36,709 bases of DNA from Bacteroidota bacterium (GTDB taxonomy: Bacteria > Bacteroidota > Bacteroidia > Chitinophagales > Chitinophagaceae), in the NCBI GenBank assembly GCA_018268105.1, contig JAFDXG010000160.1:1-36709 (forward strand), in the 5' to 3' direction. Below the pieces are notes generated by a model. That model did not search any database, was not told the origin of the DNA, and worked only from the letters and a program-made list of their open reading frames with translations. The position numbers were made by a program, and so were the translations under genes. How positions within the stretch are numbered: position 1 is the first letter of the stretch; every line of letters starts with the position of its first letter. Shown one piece after another: positions 17,476 to 25,692 of this stretch.

Positions 17476-19014
17476 TTAAAATATAAAGTTCAGTTTTCTT
17501 TTAAGTATAACGTTTAAATTTTTTAATATCTGCCGTTCTTCAGGAGGCATAAAGAAGTTGTAATAAAGGAACAAAAATGTTATTGAAGTGGTGAAACTTA
17601 TTGTAATTAATCTCAACATTCCCTTATCCATAAGGAGCGAAACTAATATTCCTGTAGCCGTCATAAAACCGGTAATAATAAAAGTAGGTATCAATACTTT
17701 TTTGAAGTACACCGAATATGAAAGGTTACATTTTTTATTAGCAAAATAAACTACGATACCTCCGCCTACAATACTCCAGCAAATTATCCAGGTAATGTAA
17801 AGATAATATGGCGGATACCCCCAATAAAACAGCAGGGTAGTTAATGCAATTGGCAGAAAGTTCACAAAACTTTTTACTATAGTATATCTTCTGATATCGC
17901 CCTGGGCAGAAATTGTTCCGGAGATCATTATAGTGCATTGCTCAAGTAAAAATCTCAGTAATTGCAGCCGGGTAAACAGAATAGCCCACTCAGGAACATT
18001 TTTGAGCCAGACCTCTAAAATGTAGGGGGTATCTATTATGAACGGAATCGCAAATATTGCCAGTAAAAAGAAAGAAGATTTTGCACCTATCATTGCTGCA
18101 TCAAGCATTAATTGCCGGTTACCGCCACCTTCACTTTTTACGATAACAGGATTTAGTGCTTTCATCATAGTATTTGAAAATACCATCAGTTGGCCGGATA
18201 TCTGATTGGCGATTCCCTGGGCGGCGTTTAGAATTGTACCCCAAAAACTATTTAGCACGACGCTCAAACCATATTGGGTAATAATTCCAGAACTTGCAGA
18301 CAGCAGATTCCAGCCAGCAAATCCAGTCATTTCCCGCATCAGTTTTTTATCATAATATTGCCTGGGGGCAAATGTGCACTCTTCATATTTACGATGGCAA
18401 TAGATACGCATTATTATCATAACCAAAAGGGAAATCACCGCCATTAAGACACCATATATAATCAACTTATCCTGTAAAGTATACACTACAATAAAGGCTA
18501 CAGCTAATTTCAGTGCGGATTCAATTATGCCTATAATTGCATAGTATAGCATATTTTCATGGGCATTCAACACCGCGTCAAAAGGTACTGTCATCACGGT
18601 AAATACGGTACTAATAATCATACAGTAATACACGATATGTGCAGTATGTACCCTGTCTTCAGGTATTTTGAGAATGCCATTAAATAAGAAATGGCCAACT
18701 ATCAGCAGCACAATCCCGGCAATTATTGCAATAAAGAAGTGCAGAACAACACTGATATTGAAAATGCTTCTTTGCTTTTCTTTATTTCCTTCACCTTCTG
18801 AATACGACATAAAACGCTGGGTTGCACCTGCCATTGCTGCGTTAAGAAATCCAAGCATAGCAATAACGCCGCCTACAACATTAAAAATACCGAAATCAGA
18901 GGTGCCAAGTGCGTTGAGCAATAAACGTGTTGTATATAAGGATACAAACATGGTTATTCCCATTTTTGCGTACAGAACCCCGGTATTTTTAATTACCCTT
19001 TTAGCTGTATCCAT
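17476..19014 (-). CDS. wzx: Polysaccharide repeat-unit flippase (Wzx, MOP superfamily)
   Basis: This is a 512-aa integral membrane protein with about 12-14 hydrophobic segments. It opens with the characteristic NTGVLYAKMGITMFVSLYTTRLLLNALGTSDFGIFNVVGG of bacterial oligosaccharide flippases, followed by FLNAAMAGATQRFMSY. A further family segment is GWNLLSASSGIITQYGLSVVLN and NAAQGIANQISGQL. It would move the undecaprenyl-linked repeat unit across the inner membrane for Wzy. It is read 23 bp before the GT-D-like gene and 196 bp after gmd; that gap holds a separate coding-like remnant. The assignment is strong from the N-terminal motif, topology and context. Confidence 0.93.
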   Translation of the reverse strand: MDTAKRVIKNTGVLYAKMGITMFVSLYTTRLLLNALGTSDFGIFNVVGGVIAMLGFLNAAMAGATQRFMSYSEGEGNKEKQRSIFNISVVLHFFIAIIAGIVLLIVGHFLFNGILKIPEDRVHTAHIVYYCMIISTVFTVMTVPFDAVLNAHENMLYYAIIGIIESALKLAVAFIVVYTLQDKLIIYGVLMAVISLLVMIIMRIYCHRKYEECTFAPRQYYDKKLMREMTGFAGWNLLSASSGIITQYGLSVVLNSFWGTILNAAQGIANQISGQLMVFSNTMMKALNPVIVKSEGGGNRQLMLDAAMIGAKSSFFLLAIFAIPFIIDTPYILEVWLKNVPEWAILFTRLQLLRFLLEQCTIMISGTISAQGDIRRYTIVKSFVNFLPIALTTLLFYWGYPPYYLYITWIICWSIVGGGIVVYFANKKCNLSYSVYFKKVLIPTFIITGFMTATGILVSLLMDKGMLRLITISFTTSITFLFLYYNFFMPPEERQILKNLNVILKRKLNFIF

Positions 19015-19086
19015 TAAGGTTGACTTAAAAAAATAGCATTTCTAAATTTGGTATTTTGAATAACAAAACTGCTACAAAATACATTA

Positions 19087-19251
19087 TCAAATTATACCCT
19101 GAAGTCTGCGATTGGGATATTGTCCCTCTTTAATAGAGTACTTAATTTGTTCGAAAAGTTTACTTAAAATTAATTCAATATTGTTTCTCACAGTTTCAAT
19201 CTGAAAATTTTTATCCCACCAAATGCTCCCATCGTGAATTGAAGTGCTGTT
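19087..19251 (-). pseudogene. Coding-like 3' gene remnant overlapping the end of gmd
   Basis: In the +1 frame relative to gmd, an open stretch of 54 codons with no start codon runs from inside the gmd 3' end to a TGA at 19087-19089. Its translation looks protein-like: [16 protein letters not shown], then the amphipathic ELILSKLFEQIKYSIKEG and a final LQGII. The WWD segment recalls the tail of CatB-type acetyltransferases such as the one at 15785-16480, but this is a weak likeness. No ATG, GTG or TTG precedes the coherent part, so it is best read as the 3' end of a lost gene joined to gmd. It could also be chance open sequence. Confidence 0.4.
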
Positions 19252-20323
19252 TTACTAATTCCAGATCTGAAGTAACCATATCATTTACTAAGCTCTTCAA
19301 ATCATATTTAGGTTGCCAGCCCAATTTTGTTTTAGCTTTGGTTGGGTCTCCAATTAGGATGTCAACTTCTGTAGGACGATAATATTTAGGGTCAATACGC
19401 AATACAACTTTACCAATTTTAATTTGATACTCAGGGTTATTGCATGCAATAACTCTTGCAATTTCACTTTCCTCTTTCCCTTCAAATGCCAGCTCAATTC
19501 CCAGTTCTTCGAAACACATTTTTACAAAATCCCGAATATAAGTTGTAACACCTGTTGCAATAACATAATCTTCAGGCTTATCCTGTTGTAATATTCTCCA
19601 CATGGCTTCCACATAGTCCTTCGCATGCCCCCAGTCTCTTTGGGCATTAAGATTACCCAGGTACAAACAGTCTTGTTTTCCTAATGCTATTGCCGCTGCA
19701 GCCATAGTAATCTTTCTGGTAACAAAAGTTTCTCCTCTTCTTGGAGATTCATGGTTGAATAAAATCCCATTGCATGCAAACATATTATAAGCTTCACGGT
19801 AGTTTTTTGTAATCCAAAAACCATAAATTTTTGCTACACCGTATGGTGAACGCGGGTAGAATGGTGAATTTTCATCATAAAGTCCCTGCTCATTCTTATT
19901 TTCTTTTGTACCGCCATATAGCTCGGAAGTTGAAGCCTGGTAAATACGGGTTTTTTCAATTAATCCAAGTATCCTCACGGCTTCTAATATTCGTAATGTA
20001 CCAATACCATCTACGTTAGCTACATATTCAGGAGAATCAAATGAAACCTTAACGTGTGACATTGCTCCAAGGTTATAAATTTCATCTGGTTGAATTTCTT
20101 GAATGATTCTGATAAGATTAGTAGAATCAGTTAAATCACCATAATGTAGTTTAAATTTAACATGATCTTCATGTTGATCAACATATAGATGGTCAATTCT
20201 CTGAGTGTTGAAAGATGAAGATCTTCGTTTAATGCCATGAACCTGGTAACCTTTTTCTAATAGCAACTCAGCTAAATAAGATCCATCCTGTCCGGTAACT
20301 CCTGTAATCAATGCTGTTTTCAT
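19211..20323 (-). CDS. gmd: GDP-mannose 4,6-dehydratase
   Basis: This is the first enzyme of GDP-L-fucose synthesis, converting GDP-D-mannose to GDP-4-keto-6-deoxy-D-mannose in the cytosol with NADP. At 370 aa it is a normal length. The extended SDR fold shows [13 protein letters not shown] (Rossmann glycine motif, 8-20), [17 protein letters not shown], and the catalytic STSELYG (Thr132, Glu134) with [10 protein letters not shown] (Tyr161, Lys165). [17 protein letters not shown] and [21 protein letters not shown] are Gmd-specific. The next gene upstream, fcl, supplies the following enzyme. The last ~11 residues overlap an out-of-frame coding-like remnant and may not be the original C-terminus. 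Confidence 0.97.
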   Translation of the reverse strand: MKTALITGVTGQDGSYLAELLLEKGYQVHGIKRRSSSFNTQRIDHLYVDQHEDHVKFKLHYGDLTDSTNLIRIIQEIQPDEIYNLGAMSHVKVSFDSPEYVANVDGIGTLRILEAVRILGLIEKTRIYQASTSELYGGTKENKNEQGLYDENSPFYPRSPYGVAKIYGFWITKNYREAYNMFACNGILFNHESPRRGETFVTRKITMAAAAIALGKQDCLYLGNLNAQRDWGHAKDYVEAMWRILQQDKPEDYVIATGVTTYIRDFVKMCFEELGIELAFEGKEESEIARVIACNNPEYQIKIGKVVLRIDPKYYRPTEVDILIGDPTKAKTKLGWQPKYDLKSLVNDMVTSDLELVKQHFNSRWEHLVG

Positions 20324-20383
20324 AAATATTTAAATATTAATATTAGTGCTGTGCCTATTATCTTTTTTTGTCTGGAATCTAAT

Positions 20384-21322
20384 CTATCCTTCCACCACTT
20401 CTCTTTTTAAAAAATCCTTATATGCTTGTTTTATACCTTCCTTTAATCCGGTACTATGTTGCCAGCCCAGGGAGTGCAGTTTACTTACATCCATAAGCTT
20501 TTGTGGTGTCCCGTCGGGTTGGGTAGTATCAAAAACAAATGTTCCTTCATACCCAATTATCTCTTTTATGAGTTCTGCCAGTTCCCTGATAGAAATATCT
20601 GTGCCAACTCCAATATTGACGAAATCTTTCTCATTATAATTTTCCATCAGGTAAACACAGGCATCTGCAAGGTCATCCGCAAACATGAATTCACGTCGCG
20701 GGTTGCCTGTTCCCCAAACGATAACTTTGGGGCTATTATTTTCTTTGGCCTGGTGTACTTTGCGTATTAAGGCAGGTAAGACATGGGAATTTTGAGGATG
20801 ATAGTTGTCTCCAATGCCGTAGAGGTTGGTGGGCATTACGCTAATGAAATTGCAGCCATACTGGTCTCGGTAGGCTTCACAAAGCTTTATGCCCGCAATT
20901 TTTGCAATAGCATAGGGTTCATTGGTGGCCTCCAGCAAACCTGTTAAAAGATATTCTTCTTTTAAAGGCTGGGGGGCAAGCTTTGGATATATGCAACTGC
21001 TGCCCAAAAACATAAGCTTGGTAACATTGTTTTTATGTGCCGCATGAATGATATTCGATTCCATCATCAGATTATCATACAAAAAATCTGCCCGATAAGT
21101 ATTATTTGCAACAATACCTCCCACTTTTGCCGCTGCCACAAAAACATAACCGGGTTTTTCTTCTTCAAAAAATTCGTCTACCTGCTGTTGGTTTCTCAAA
21201 TCTAATGCGGTAGAGGTTTTGTATATAATATTTGTGAATCCTTTTTGTTTTAAGCATCTTAAAATGGCTCCACCCACCATACCTCTGTGTCCGGCAATAT
21301 ATATTTTATCGTTTAACTGCAT
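20384..21322 (-). CDS. fcl: GDP-L-fucose synthase (3,5-epimerase/4-reductase)
   Basis: This enzyme converts GDP-4-keto-6-deoxymannose to GDP-L-fucose using NADPH; it is also called WcaG. At 312 aa it has the expected length. The Rossmann motif is [14 protein letters not shown] (8-20). Catalytic residues are visible: GSSCIYP (Ser108/Ser109, Cys110), PYAIAKIAG (Tyr137, Lys141), and the general-acid His in [11 protein letters not shown] near residue 180. [18 protein letters not shown] is a further family signature. It lies 60 bp before gmd and 30 bp after upxY. With gmd it shows that GDP-fucose is made for this locus. Confidence 0.97.
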   Translation of the reverse strand: MQLNDKIYIAGHRGMVGGAILRCLKQKGFTNIIYKTSTALDLRNQQQVDEFFEEEKPGYVFVAAAKVGGIVANNTYRADFLYDNLMMESNIIHAAHKNNVTKLMFLGSSCIYPKLAPQPLKEEYLLTGLLEATNEPYAIAKIAGIKLCEAYRDQYGCNFISVMPTNLYGIGDNYHPQNSHVLPALIRKVHQAKENNSPKVIVWGTGNPRREFMFADDLADACVYLMENYNEKDFVNIGVGTDISIRELAELIKEIIGYEGTFVFDTTQPDGTPQKLMDVSKLHSLGWQHSTGLKEGIKQAYKDFLKREVVEG

Positions 21323-21352
21323 AGCTTTATTTTGGCTATATAATGAGAAAAT

Positions 21353-21916
21353 TTAATTATACCCCTTAGATTTTTCCTCCTTTAATATTGAGGTATCGGA
21401 TGAGATATGTGGGGTAACAACTTCAATATTATTTTTGCCTGCCTGGGCAATTAATGTATATCCGATAGAAGGTAACTCTATTTTAACGGTATTGTTAGTT
21501 ACCTGCACGATTTTCCCTTCCCTATGAATAAAAGGTCCGTGAATAATCTTAACTACATCATTGACATTGACTGCAACTTTTTCTAATTGAACGTTTTTAT
21601 GCTCAAGCAAAAAGCTACGGATGGCATCAATTTCTTCATTTTTTACCATCGCCGGCTTTCCCAGCCAGTACACAAAATTCAAAATGCCCGGCATTGCTTT
21701 TATGCGGCTGTGAGCCTGCACTTCTGCCCGTACAAAAACATAAGATTTGAATAATGGCTCCAGAATAGTTTTTTTTCTGTCATGCCATTGTTTCTGCACT
21801 TTATTCAATGGGCAATATTGTTCTATGCCTTTTTTGCCAAGAAGTTCTGCAACTTTCTTCTCCCAATTGGGTTTGGTATAAACCACATACCATTGTCTGC
21901 TTTGTTCTCTATTCAT
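21353..21916 (-). CDS. UpxY-type NusG paralogue (transcription antiterminator)
   Basis: This is a specialised NusG paralogue of 187 aa that binds RNA polymerase and helps it read through long polysaccharide operons. The N-terminal NGN domain (about 1-108) shows RQWYVVYTKPNWEKKVAELL, then IEQYCPLNKVQKQWHDRKKTILEPLFKSYVFVRA. The C-terminal KOW region (about 118-170) shows VNVNDVVKIIHGPFIHREGKIVQ. In Bacteroides capsule loci such genes are usually first in the operon. Here it is third, after wza and wzc, and is preceded by a 243-bp gap with an 11-bp inverted repeat. It probably controls the sugar genes downstream (fcl through wcaJ, about 15 kb). Confidence 0.9.
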   Translation of the reverse strand: MNREQSRQWYVVYTKPNWEKKVAELLGKKGIEQYCPLNKVQKQWHDRKKTILEPLFKSYVFVRAEVQAHSRIKAMPGILNFVYWLGKPAMVKNEEIDAIRSFLLEHKNVQLEKVAVNVNDVVKIIHGPFIHREGKIVQVTNNTVKIELPSIGYTLIAQAGKNNIEVVTPHISSDTSILKEEKSKGYN

Positions 21917-22159
21917 TTACGGTCAGGATTTAACAGTTATCCAAAGTTTTCATTTCATGCTGGCACAGCTTCGCTTTTCCCAGTACCATTAATCGTTCAA
22001 TGGCCTTTCTCCGGACCTGGATTTAAATCTTATCCCGTTTGGTTTGTTATCAACTGATTCTGTAATTATATCTGTTGATAACAATTCATTATTAAATATC
22101 GTCAGGAAATTTAGCTGAAAGAAGTACAACATGCACATTTACATTTCAGTTAATTATTC
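21917..22159 (-). other. Putative leader between wzc and upxY
   Basis: This is a 243-bp non-coding gap inside an otherwise tightly packed operon. It holds the inverted repeat at 22044-22084 and, further downstream in the transcript, a small CCATT/AATGG stem (21986-21990 with 21999-22003). A 30-codon open stretch without a clear start lies at about 21941-22033. The placement suits a leader or pausing region where the UpxY protein could load. I see no intrinsic terminator in it: no T-run follows either stem on the minus strand. Confidence 0.4.
22044..22084. repeat. Perfect 11-bp inverted repeat, 19-bp spacer
   Basis: TTGTTATCAAC (22044-22054) and GTTGATAACAA (22074-22084) are exact reverse complements separated by 19 bp. 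As RNA it would form an 11-bp stem about 130 nt upstream of the upxY start. As DNA it could be a dimeric protein-binding site. No T-run follows it on either strand, so it is not a standard terminator. Confidence 0.65.
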
Positions 22160-24517
22160 CTAAGATTTTGTATTTGTTTTCCTTTGTTTATTACTCTTTT
22201 TTTGTTTTGGGGTATGTTCTTCCGTATACCCATAACCGTATCCATATCCATACCCGTAGCTGCTTAATCCTTTATTTTTAACACCATTAAAAATGATTGC
22301 CATGTTTTTAAGCTCACGAATTTTGTTTTGATCATCCAGTCTTTGCAGATAAAAACGAGGAGTATATCCATGGCGAATCACAAAAAGTGTAGCATCACAC
22401 ATAGGTGAAATGATATATGCATCTGTTACCGGGTTAATCGGGGCCGTATCTATGATAATATAATCAAAATGCGATTCTAGATAATTCAATAATTCCGGCA
22501 AACGTCCATTAAGAATGAGCTCAGAAGGATTTGGAGGAATAGGACCGGATGGGATCAGGAACAAATTTGGGGTTTCTGTACTCTTGATGATTTCCTCTGC
22601 TTCCATATCGCCAATAAAATAATTGGAAATACCTTTTGCGCGGTTAATATTAAAGGCATCACTTAATTTGGGTTTTCTTAAATCAAGTTCAATAATTACT
22701 ACTTTTTTCCCAATTAAAGCCAGGCTCACCCCAAGGTTAGCGGTGATAAAACTTTTACCTTCACCGGAAATGGATGAGGTAAGCAATATTTTTTTCTTCC
22801 TCGAATTAATGCCGAGGTACCCAAGAGAGGTTCTTAACTGACGAAACTGTTCGGCAATAAAACTTCGTTTACCTTCAGCAATTACCAATGCGGTATCAGA
22901 TTTGTCGAAGGCTACTTCACCCAGGATGGGCGCTTTAGTAAATTTTTCAATTTCAGCTCTGTACAATACACTTCTGTTGAGCATTTCTTTGATCTCTACA
23001 AATCCAATTCCCAGCAGCATGGCAACGCCAAGAGCGATAGCCATAATCATTGTTCTTTTGGGGCTCACCGGCCGGTTGCTAACTTCTGCAACATCAATAA
23101 TCCTGCTATCCGCAACGGTAGAAAAATAGGATAAAGCAGTCTCTTCCTTTTTCTGCAACAGGAAAGTGTAAATACTGTTTTTAATGGATTGTTGCCGGCT
23201 TATGTCCAATAATTCTCTTTCTTTGTTAGGGAGTCTCTGCAACATAGTAGAGTACTGACTATTAGTATTGCTCACGTCATTACGGCCGGCTTCTATACTC
23301 TTTATCTGGTTGCGGATACTTTCTAAGATGCGTGGACGCAGATGTGCTATCTGATCAGCGACTGACAACATCAAAGGGTTGCTTTCAGCCGTAGTAAGCT
23401 TCATCTTTTCATACTGCATTTCTAATACATACATTTGATCTAAAAGACCGGAAAGTACCGGATCAGTAATCCCTAAAGTAGATGGAACAATGGCACCCTT
23501 TTTTTCTTTATTGGTAACATATTGTTCTACCTGTTTTAAAACGGCAAGTTGCATGTTTAGCTCTCCTAACTTCTGATCATTGACTCCTACATTGGCTAGG
23601 AATTGTTTGCCCTGCTCACTGATATCTACCAGGCGATTTTTTGTTCTGAAACGTTCCAGACTGTGTTCCACGGAGTCCAATTCTCTAAATACATTTTTCA
23701 GCCGCTCATCTACAAAGGCTAAAGTATTGGATGCAAGAAGGTTTTTATCATTTACAGCAGCCCGGTTATAAGCGGCTATTAATTCATTGAGAATATTTTC
23801 AGCCCTTTTTGGTACATTGTCTCTATAGATCAGATTAATTACGGTAGACTGCTTACTGCTGGCCGACACTTGTAAACCTGCTAATAATTGCGCTGCAGAT
23901 CCTCTCAGGCTGAACAAAGAAAAGCGAAATGGCTTATTCAGTTTTCCACCTCTAAAATAGGGGTTTATCAAAAAGCGGATAGTGCCATAAGGCGATGAGA
24001 TCCATTCATTCAGCGAGTAAACATTATTATTAAAGTTAATTTTACCCGTATTTATATCGTAATTAAAAGGGATATCTTTTGCCGGAACTATAGAATCAAG
24101 ATTTCTTGCCTCTACCCAAACCGGAGAAATTTCATATCCGGAAATATCATGGATCCGTCCCTCCTGAATTATTGGTGCATATAGTCTTAAATTTTTTACG
24201 ACTTCTTTGGCAATTGACCTGGATCGGAGGATTTCAATTTCATTCTCTACTATTTTCTTGGAGCCAAAAAGATTTAGTGATTCCATAAGATTTGAATCGT
24301 CTAATCCTTTTTTCTGGTCTTTAATCAATAAGCTGGCAGAAGCCTGATATATAGGTGTAGCATATCTGAGGTAAAACCATGAGCTTATCAGGCTTATAAC
24401 AATGAGTATTGCAAACAAAGGCCACCAGGGCAGGTATCTGTTTAATATATCCTGCAAAAGGTTATCCTCTTTGTTTGTACCATAATTGTTAGTATTTAAA
24501 TCAACCTGCTGCTGCAT
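22160..24517 (-). CDS. wzc: Wzc-type polysaccharide co-polymerase with BY-kinase domain
   Basis: This is an inner-membrane chain-length regulator and autophosphorylating tyrosine kinase that works with Wza in export; 785 aa. The first membrane helix lies at about 31-51. A Wzz domain and a long coiled-coil periplasmic region follow, then the second helix near 490-510 (MIMAIALGVAMLLGIGFV). The cytoplasmic kinase has Walker A SGEGKSF (584-590), Walker A' VVIIELDLRKP (606-616) and Walker B IIIDTAP (687-693). The C-terminal tail carries six tyrosines alternating with glycine (754-764) ahead of a Lys-rich end; this is the autophosphorylation cluster. It lies 29 bp downstream of wza, the normal partner order. 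Confidence 0.95.
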   Translation of the reverse strand: MQQQVDLNTNNYGTNKEDNLLQDILNRYLPWWPLFAILIVISLISSWFYLRYATPIYQASASLLIKDQKKGLDDSNLMESLNLFGSKKIVENEIEILRSRSIAKEVVKNLRLYAPIIQEGRIHDISGYEISPVWVEARNLDSIVPAKDIPFNYDINTGKINFNNNVYSLNEWISSPYGTIRFLINPYFRGGKLNKPFRFSLFSLRGSAAQLLAGLQVSASSKQSTVINLIYRDNVPKRAENILNELIAAYNRAAVNDKNLLASNTLAFVDERLKNVFRELDSVEHSLERFRTKNRLVDISEQGKQFLANVGVNDQKLGELNMQLAVLKQVEQYVTNKEKKGAIVPSTLGITDPVLSGLLDQMYVLEMQYEKMKLTTAESNPLMLSVADQIAHLRPRILESIRNQIKSIEAGRNDVSNTNSQYSTMLQRLPNKERELLDISRQQSIKNSIYTFLLQKKEETALSYFSTVADSRIIDVAEVSNRPVSPKRTMIMAIALGVAMLLGIGFVEIKEMLNRSVLYRAEIEKFTKAPILGEVAFDKSDTALVIAEGKRSFIAEQFRQLRTSLGYLGINSRKKKILLTSSISGEGKSFITANLGVSLALIGKKVVIIELDLRKPKLSDAFNINRAKGISNYFIGDMEAEEIIKSTETPNLFLIPSGPIPPNPSELILNGRLPELLNYLESHFDYIIIDTAPINPVTDAYIISPMCDATLFVIRHGYTPRFYLQRLDDQNKIRELKNMAIIFNGVKNKGLSSYGYGYGYGYGYTEEHTPKQKKSNKQRKTNTKS
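22226..22258 (-). repeat. Tyr-Gly codon repeat in the Wzc tail
   Basis: Eleven codons encode alternating Tyr and Gly (six Tyr). The synonymous codons vary (TAC/TAT, GGG/GGA/GGT), so the array is not a fresh slippage product, although a near-perfect 6-bp periodicity remains. Confidence 0.85.
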
Positions 24518-24546
24518 AAATTATTATAATTCATTTACTAAATGTC

Positions 24547-25359
24547 TCATTTTATTAGTAGTGCTGTTACAACGGCAAGAACCGACACTGTGCTCAGTAC
24601 CAAAGGCCATATTTGCATGGAACGATCTCCGCTGCTGAGTCTTGCTGCATTGGGTTCCACATATATTACATCATTCGATTTTAAATAGTAATAAGGAGAT
24701 TCCAATAAATTTTTTGAGTTCAGATCCAATCGCCTAACCATCTTTTCTCCATTCACTTCACGAATCAGCAAAATATTATCCCGTTTAGCATATACTGTAA
24801 GATCCCCTGCCATACCTAATGCTTCGAGTATGGAAATTTTTTCACTGGGAACGGAAAAGACAGTGGGGTTCCTGACTTCACCCATAACAGTAATTTTGAA
24901 ATTGATGATCCTTATATTCACCACAGGTTCTATGAGAAGTTTTTTGTCTACCAGTTCTTTGGTTATCAGGTCTTTTATTGCAGTTTTTGTTAGCCCGGCA
25001 ACCTTAATAGTACCTAAAACCGGGAACTGTATATTACCCTCCGGACTGACTAAATAACCAGCGGTTTGAGATGCTATGGATCCCCCGCCACCCATCCCTC
25101 CAGCCTGGCCAAGCATGTTTGGGGCATTAAAAATTACATCTGCTTCAGGGTTGGGACTACTAACGGAGATAGTTAATATATCATTGCGATAAATGACAGG
25201 CTCTGGGATTTTACTGAAAGATGAACTTATCGTCGTATCCCCTATGCCATAGAAATAAGCTGCTTTTTTTGTATTTACACAGGAAGTTGTACTGAAAAAT
25301 AAAAAAACAACAACAAATCCATGAAGTCCGTATAAAATCTGTTTGAATAATTTGATCAT
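24547..25359 (-). CDS. wza: Wza-type polysaccharide export lipoprotein
   Basis: This is an outer-membrane lipoprotein that forms the export channel for the polymer; 270 aa. It has a lipoprotein signal peptide with lipobox STTSC (acylated Cys27). It continues with the Poly_export motif (VIYRNDILTISVSSPNPEADVIFN), a Gly-rich loop (GQAGGMGGGGSIA), and GYLVSPEGNIQFPVLGTIKVAGLTK. An SLBB domain follows (NFKITVMGEVRNPTVFSVPSEKISILEALGMAGDLT). A hydrophobic C-terminal segment (about 249-269) takes the place of the amphipathic Wza helix. It is the first gene of the export/biosynthesis operon and has a promoter candidate about 200 bp upstream. Confidence 0.94.
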   Translation of the reverse strand: MIKLFKQILYGLHGFVVVFLFFSTTSCVNTKKAAYFYGIGDTTISSSFSKIPEPVIYRNDILTISVSSPNPEADVIFNAPNMLGQAGGMGGGGSIASQTAGYLVSPEGNIQFPVLGTIKVAGLTKTAIKDLITKELVDKKLLIEPVVNIRIINFKITVMGEVRNPTVFSVPSEKISILEALGMAGDLTVYAKRDNILLIREVNGEKMVRRLDLNSKNLLESPYYYLKSNDVIYVEPNAARLSSGDRSMQIWPLVLSTVSVLAVVTALLIK

Positions 25360-25692
25360 GTATAAAAATTATACCAGTTTCAATTTACATAATGCTATAT
25401 CCCACTCTTTTATAAGTTTTGAATATACCCTATATAATTATTAAAAAATTATAGCCTGATGCTTAATCAATTATGTCTGGCAAGAAATACTGGAATAATT
25501 ACGGATTTTAATAGGAATTAAATTTTATCTATTTAACTTCTCATTACAGGGTTGTTGGAAATGCAAAGATAAATATTTTAGCACACTAAAGAAATATTCT
25601 CATTGGAAATTAGCATACATTAAAAAAGATTCAATATATAAGTGTCAAGTTGTATGGAATAAATATTGCAAGTGAAGGAGGAATTTAATAAT
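25360..25692 (-). other. AT-rich intergenic region and leader upstream of wza
   Basis: These 333 bp contain no gene on either strand. They hold the promoter candidate at 25564-25594 and, downstream of it, a leader of about 195 nt. That leader includes an AT-only imperfect hairpin (CTATAATT with AATTATATAG, about 25429-25453). No intrinsic terminator after the stringent-response gene is evident. Confidence 0.5.
25564..25594 (-). promoter_or_regulatory. Candidate Bacteroidota promoter for the wza operon
   Basis: A perfect -7 element TATCTTTG (TAnnTTTG, 25564-25571) is preceded, after a 19-bp spacer, by TTTC (25591-25594), one base off the -33 TTTG. Transcription would start near 25557. It is the best promoter match in the gap, and the operon behind it runs for about 19 kb. 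Confidence 0.5.

Noticed and set aside
21941..22033. 30-codon open stretch in the wzc-upxY gap as a small gene
   Set aside because: It has no upstream start before its coding-like part and no ribosome-binding site; its length is within chance expectation.
22044..22084. Invertible promoter as in Bacteroides capsule loci
   Set aside because: The two arms are only 19 bp apart, too close to flank an invertible promoter segment, and no site-specific recombinase gene is present in the window.
22226..22258. Short tandem repeat as a possible CRISPR or regulatory repeat
   Set aside because: It is in frame within wzc and encodes the tyrosine tail; there are no spacers.
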